Positions 58,028 through 64,000 of a stretch of 64,000 bases of DNA are shown in pieces; position 1 is the stretch's first letter, and each line of letters begins with the position of its first letter. The translations under genes were made by a program, and so were the position numbers. Source of the DNA: Nageia nagi (lineage: Eukaryota > Pinophyta); contig JBITNC010000002.1 in the NCBI GenBank assembly GCA_050084985.1, positions 24,862,001 to 24,926,000 on the forward strand, written 5' to 3'. The notes under the pieces were generated by a model. That model was not told the DNA's origin. It did no database searches and saw only the letters and a program-made list of their open reading frames with translations.

Positions 58028-60410
58028 CGAGATGTGGTGGATGAACTTGATATATTATTTATAAAGTGATAAAAAATATATCATAATTTTTTATGATACT
58101 TTCAAAATGATGATAAATATCATGAGCTTGGTGTGCCTTATTTTAATCTTTCTTCTTATCCCCTTTTCTTGGAATTGCTTGTGAAGACCTTGATTGAGAT
58201 AAAGGATTCAAATAAAAATAAAACATGAAAAGAAATAATTATCCTATATGTTAAAATTTTAAGGTTTTCAAGTTGCAAAGTTGAAAAAACACAAGATCAA
58301 TCTCTAATATCAAATGAATATTTATAAGTTTGCCAACCTTCACATGTTGACAAGCATCATTAGATGATGTCAAACTTTGGTATCAACCTTTTGCATCTCT
58401 AAATAAAGTATTTTTAATTTCTATATGATCTCTTATGATGTGAATACTCTAATTTAATTATGCTAAAATATTATGATGCTCTAAGAACTAATGAACTCCT
58501 TTGCCAACCTATAGTGTGAGAACAAAGTGTTGTGAAGATTGGCCTAGTTGTTAAGATTAATAATCATAAAAGTTGATTCTTCATGAGTTCTTAGATAGAG
58601 GTTGAAAATACCATTACAATGAGTAATCACATTCCTCAAATGGATCTTTATATCTCTAAAAATATACATTTGAATTTTGGATCACCAAGCTACCAAAATT
58701 ATGATGACCATAAAATGTGGAAACTAATGTAAATGTAATGACCAAGTCACTAAATAAAAATTTAGAAACATATACCTTATGATATATCATTGGAAAGGTA
58801 TCAAATATCCCTTTCCAAAAATTTATCCCATTATTGAAATTGATGAGCATAATTTTATATAACTGGATCTGAAGTTGTGGTCTCTAAGATGAATTATGGT
58901 TGCCAATTGAAGTTTTTCGCTAATGACAAGGTAACCTTTAGAGTTTTGTAACTTTGTATATTCTAAATAGCAATGGATATGTAATATATGGTGATGAATA
59001 TATAAAAATCATCTTTCCAGTAGTGAAATACATATAAAATTTAGATCAAAGGAACTTTGGCAATTTTGGACATAAGAAAACTTAGTCGCTACAAGTTTTT
59101 GCAGTTGACAGACTACACACAGGGGTGAAAATAATGTCATGTAACTTTCACATTTATCAAAGGATATGTCAAGTGTTATATATATTTGGAAAGGAAAAAA
59201 GTATAATTTTTAAATATTTAATAATTATCTCAAGATTATGGATAAATATTTTATTATTACTATCAACATGAATTCCTATCATTTTGAAAATTGTATGGAT
59301 TGAGTTGATTGTGTGTGAATAAAATATAGATATAGGGTGGAGTATATCACACAAATTATGAGTAATAATATACCATAAGAAAGGTATCAAAAAGGCCTTT
59401 CCAAATATGCAACACCCATAATGAAATGAATTGTGAGGAGAAATAAATATCTTCCAAAACATAACTTATTTTACTATGGGAAAATACAATGAACATTTTT
59501 TTCTACAGGATGATCACATAGAATGGAAATATCATTCAATAAATTCCATAAAATTAGTGGAATGTTCTTTACATTTTTTTAAATAAATATTACATACTAT
59601 ACTCTTAATAACTTACATAGGTGTTCTTCACATACAAAATTGTTGGTTAAAGTGCATCTCAAGAGTAAACATAGCTCTGATTTCTCTATTTATCTTAGTC
59701 TTTTTTATGATTTTACATCAAAACTAACTTATTTATATCTCCCTTGGTTTGATTTTCTTTTTTTTATTATTTCTTGATTGTATTTTTATTTAATATTAAG
59801 TGTTATTGATTATCCTTTCATGAAACCATTTTAATTGATAAAATCTTTTTTTCTTAATTGTGTATTTGATATTATTCCTTGAAGAAATACTCTTAACGAT
59901 GGAATCTTAAGCTCTAGTGGTATGATATCCTCATCAACATAGACTAACTAGTGATAATGGAGTAGCTTATATAAGCATATTTATGCTAGTCATATAGGTC
60001 CATAATGGATAAGGTAATTGATTATGTCAATCCATACCATTCTTAGAAAACATTTTTTTAAAGAATGTTGATTATAATATTATTCAATATCCTTATTAAT
60101 TATTAAAGAAAATATTATATGAATATTTCTTAATTTTTATTTCATATGCTTTGTATTTTCATGGACCATTAGCTAATGGATGATAAACTTTGAATAAGTA
60201 TTGGGTATATCATCATAAGGTAAGAAAAAATATGTGAAAAATATATTGGAAGGGTTTTATACTTATCTTCTTCCTTTTTTAAATCCAAGTTCCTAATCTT
60301 ATTATTTTTAGATCTTCCTCACTTCTCATATTAATATGTAATGTATATTCATTTAATGAGGTGGATTCATCTCTTAACTATGGTGGGGTGTGTAGCACTC
60401 GTAACCTTGT
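58028..60410. repeat. AT-rich internal or spacer DNA with a recurrent hairpin motif
   Basis: ttggaaagg-tatcaaatatc-cctttccaa (58790-58818) forms a 9-bp stem. A related copy (gaaaggtatcaaaaaggcct...) lies at about 59379-59405, and half-motifs (ttggaaagg; ctttcca) at about 59188 and 59014. No coding domain seen. Confidence 0.5.
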
Positions 60411-61104
60411 TGTAGATACCAAAATTTAATTGATTTATGATTTTTATTGATATATTTGAGATATTATGTTAATGATTGATCCAATATATTTAATTATCTC
60501 ACATAATTCATTCTTTTATGGTACAAGGTTTAAGTAGTGCTAAGCAAGGTAACTTGGCCAAGAAGGAAACTTATCCACAAAAGGATGAATGCTTGAGGTA
60601 CGTATCATGATTCAAATCTTGATATTTCATAGTGCATACTACATGTGACTGGTGATTATTATCACCACGTAATAGTTCTTGATATTACATCCTATTTCTA
60701 TCACTACAATCTTATTATTTCTACTATTTCTAGATTAGGCTTTATCACAAGTCTGGTGAAAGATTGGTTTTGAGTTTGAGTTGAGTTATTAAGGAAAGGT
60801 ATGTGATAATACACAATTGTTACATGATGTACATTGACACATCATGAGTGATGAAGAAAGGGCATCCAAACTTTAGAGTAAGGTCAACACAAGTATCTTA
60901 AAACTAAAATCTAGCTTCTTTTTTTCAAATAATGTAAGAACAATAGGTATATGTTATTATTGGACTCATATTTGATATGGTATAGGACACATTTTTGTTA
61001 ATTGATCGAGATTTAATTGTAATAATTGCATCTATTTTATTTATTATTTAATTAATTTAAAATAGATATAATTAATTGAGTTAAATCAATTTTTAGTATC
61101 CACA
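60411..61104 (+). mobile_element. 5' LTR (plus) of a gypsy element running off the right edge
   Basis: The start TGTAGATACCAAAATTT and end TTTTTAGTATCCACA are near inverse complements. The following ATTAGTGAACTTCGTG resembles the primer-like site at 32001. Length is 694 bp. The partner is not in the window, so a solo LTR cannot be excluded. Confidence 0.55.
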
Positions 61105-64000
61105 AATTAGTGAACTTCGTGATTTTTATTCAAATCCTAAGTTTGTTGAGTATACATTTTCTATTGAGTTTTTCATTAAAAACCCTAGGTTTTGCTTTAT
61201 TTTTTGTTGTATTAATTTTCTACAAAAAAAAATTTAAAAATATTGCTTTAGAATTATTGGAAAATCAAGGAAGTTTTATTTTATGCAAAATTGTTTTTGC
61301 AAAAAGGCTTATATTTTGAAGATCATTTTGTTGAATTTTGTGAGATCTAGTATCATAAATGTTTATTTAATCCGTGGATATTCATAATTGTAAAATATGT
61401 ATGATTTTTTAAGGTTTAAAATTGAATATTATATCTATTTTTTTGAAAAAATTAATCTAGCATTCTTAAATCTTGAATATCATGGCTATGAAAACTTTAT
61501 TCAATACAATATGAAAATTAGGATGAGTTATGCGTGTCATATTATGTTACATATTTTGTGCTATAGTCATCATATCATACTATGTATTATGCTCTGCATG
61601 TATCATCTTTAGTGCACTCACCATTTCATTTTGTATATCATGTGTTGCATTATATTCTATGTTTGGAAATTATGATCTAACACAAGTGTAGGAGAGTTTA
61701 TAAACTTGATTGAATTCTAAGAATGGATAAAAGAGAAAATAAAGATTATCATGTTAGCCCCTTAAAATCAACAATGATCTCATTCAATTATATATGACAT
61801 GAGCCATGCATTGACACACTGAGTAGGAAATAATTTTAAATATTTAGGCAAGTCAATATTCTTAGTTATAGTCAAGTTCTAAATTTGAAAGTGAAAATTC
61901 AAAAATAGAAGAACATAGTAAAGAAAAGGCTAATACCAATAATAATTATAATTATATGGAATTAGATGATATTGATTAAAAATATGAAAAAGCAAATACA
62001 TGGTCATATTCGTTTGATAAAGTGGATAAACAAAAAATATTGGACAATAGAAGAGTTCAAAATTAAGAGGGAATTATTGAATAATGTTCTAAATTGTGAT
62101 GATTTTGTGAGTGTCATATATTAAAAATTGCAGAATGCTTAGTTCTTTTGAAAATATTTTTGAGAAGCTTAGATAAGAAAAATTGTATTCATTTGCACAT
62201 TTAAAGGAAGAAAAAAAATGAGGAAAGTATAAATAATGATCCTTTAAGGAAAGCGATGCAAAAATGAAATTGGGTGGGTAAAGAGTTTAAAATTAAATTA
62301 GAACAATTAAAGATAGTTTTGGCATATTAATTGTTCAATAAGATATATAAGGACCAACAACATCAAATCATTAATTATTTTGAACAATTAATCAAAAAAG
62401 AAAAAGAAATATTGGGACCATTTGAATATTTAAAAGACAAAGAAAAAAATGAGTATCAATAAAGTGAGCAAATAGAAGATGATCAAGAAGAAATGATAAG
62501 ATTTGTAGAAAGTCCTTTTATAATGGAAGCATCAATATGCAATTAAAAATAAAAAATAAAATGATAAAATTGAAGAAAAACAATAATTATCAAGGTAATA
62601 AATTGGTTTTGATGAAAATTTAGCAATATCGCAAGGCTAAGTGACTTGTTTGGGTTGATGGCTCAGATGGTTAGACCAACCCATAGATATTCATAATTTC
62701 CTTTTGTATATCATGTAGGTGAGGATTAAATTGTAGTTACATTTACATTATTAGGTGTATTTTCATTCTAGTTACATTAGTTTTATATTATGTTATATTT
62801 TCATTAGGTATAATGCATTTCCAAATATTTGTATTGTGATCATTTGTGTTGCATGGTATAAGTTTAAGTTGTTATTTTATGAGTCATTATATATTATTGT
62901 GTGATTTTTGTATGATTTTATGTATTAATCCAATTGGTTTATTCATGAGAAAAACTTTTGAATTGATCTTAGAAATTAGAAATTCATTTGAATTGAGCTT
63001 AGAAATTAGAAATTCAAAGCTATGATAAGCTTTAACAAATTTTAGGATAGAAAGGTGATTTAATGATATTAAGAAAAAAATGAAAAAGTTGTTTTAGAAA
63101 TAATAAATTTTGAAAAGATATAATTGATTAAAATATAAAAATAATATATTTTATTAGAAATAATAATAAAAAATAGAATCAAGGAAGAAAGATAAGTCTA
63201 TGGGTAAATTTTGGCAATAGTTGGGGCATGGAGGCATGCATCATTGCATAGAATAATTGTATAATTTTTTGAAATTAATTATTTGAATAAATATATCATG
63301 AAAAAATAGCCAAATTAAAAAAAAAAAAAGTAACAACAAATAAATAAGCATCTTAAAATTCTTTCCATATCAAAAGTTATGGTCATTTGAAGTTTTTAGT
63401 TTGAAAATTGCAAAATGGGTTTGTTTTAGCCCCTAAACTAGTAAGTCATTTCTTAGAACATGGTAATGTTAGTCATTTGAGTAAATCATGTAATTTTATC
63501 TTTCCAATTAAAAAATAATCAAGCTAATTAGATTTATGTAGAAAATGTTACATATTTTGTAATTTTGTAGTTTGGTGCAAAATGTAAGCTTGCAAGAAAA
63601 ATAAAAGTTGTCACAATTTATTTTTTCATGACTAATATACCTAACCTTGCAAGTATGATTATTTTATGGTTCTAATAAGAAAAATGGGGTACAAGGAAAT
63701 GCATAGCAGTGATTTATAACAAATTCATGATTTTTAGGGATTTTTATTTTTTTAATTTCCTATTTTTTGGGCCCATTAGCCTAGGCCTGGTTAGCTTAAT
63801 TTTTATTAAGTTTTTTTCTTCTTGGTCAGTTAGCCAAAATTTTATATCTTCAATGTATATTTTATATAAATTAGCCAAGTATACCCCTTGCCAAATTCGA
63901 ATCACGTCGCTTATATTTTATATTTTTATTTTATTTTGGAAAAACAAATTGCCACCCGATACTAGATCCTCTAGGAAAGAAATGCAGATCTAAAAGATGT
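61105..64000 (+). other. Internal region of the gypsy element; lysine/glutamate-rich ORF relics
   Basis: The first open frame (61110-61319) is hydrophobic and probably leader sequence. From about 61890 to 62545 plus-strand pieces are rich in K, E and N (for example KEKANTNNNYNYMELDD and EKANTWSYSFDKVDKQKILD), and later KKEKEILGPFEYLKDKEKNE. They sit where gag should be. I do not recognise a gag motif firmly. 62800-64000 is AT-rich with no call. Confidence 0.35.
62650..62760 (+). mobile_element. Possible tRNA-derived SINE fragment
   Basis: ggttgaTGGCTCAGATGGttaga resembles a pol III A box (TRGYNNARNGG). AGGATTAAATT about 60 bases on is a decayed B box (GGTTCRANNC). The spacing is longer than in a tRNA, as in some SINEs. 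No A-tail or target duplication was found. Confidence 0.3.

Overview
The window is AT-rich nuclear DNA of a seed plant. It is packed with old, nested and heavily mutated LTR retrotransposons, and I found no gene with an intact long reading frame. Age-broken elements inserted into one another, iMet-type primer binding sites, a captured PPR fragment, a plant mobile domain (PMD) gene relic with a plausible spliceosomal intron, and very low gene density all suggest a large plant genome. A gymnosperm is my best guess, but that is an inference from texture and not from a diagnostic gene.

Layout. 1-4113 (minus): 5' part of a Ty3/gypsy element (RNase H, RT, protease, zinc-knuckle gag, PBS, probable LTR). 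About 4140-5402: a CACTA-like non-autonomous DNA transposon remnant holding a PPR fragment and a 34-bp subterminal repeat array. 6360-13089 (plus): a paired-LTR gypsy element with gag and protease but no RT or integrase. It is interrupted by a solo LTR (9358-10394) and carries a strictly 30-bp-periodic array. 13687-14858 (minus): a solo LTR of the same broad family. 15228-15640: opposed copia LTR fragments. 16437-27112 (minus): a Tat-like gypsy gag and LTR split by a complete 8.75-kb copia element (16608-25359).

27.1-31.3 kb is AT-rich and then a less repeat-like island; it has a strong hairpin at 28631 and a TATA box followed by a 48-codon ORF near 29.9 kb. 31284-37500 holds a Tat-like 5' LTR, PBS and gag on plus, and then a PMD gene relic on the opposite strand. 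38362-47033 (plus): a chromovirus with both LTRs, whose 3' LTR is split by a second, internally deleted copia of the same family as the first. 48034-50985 (minus): 3' LTR and 3' region of another gypsy element, with a 28-bp minisatellite. 51005-54480 (plus): a third, 5'-truncated copia. 54.5-64 kb is AT-rich DNA with further gypsy LTR ends (58013; 60411-61104), repeated hairpin motifs and a possible tRNA-derived SINE.

Nothing here works together as a pathway. The story is one of serial insertion, LTR recombination and decay. The two structures most worth a second look are the indel-free 30-bp (10-codon) array at 10928-11527, whose unit also recurs in its own LTRs, and the PMD gene lying antisense and downstream of a Tat-like gag.
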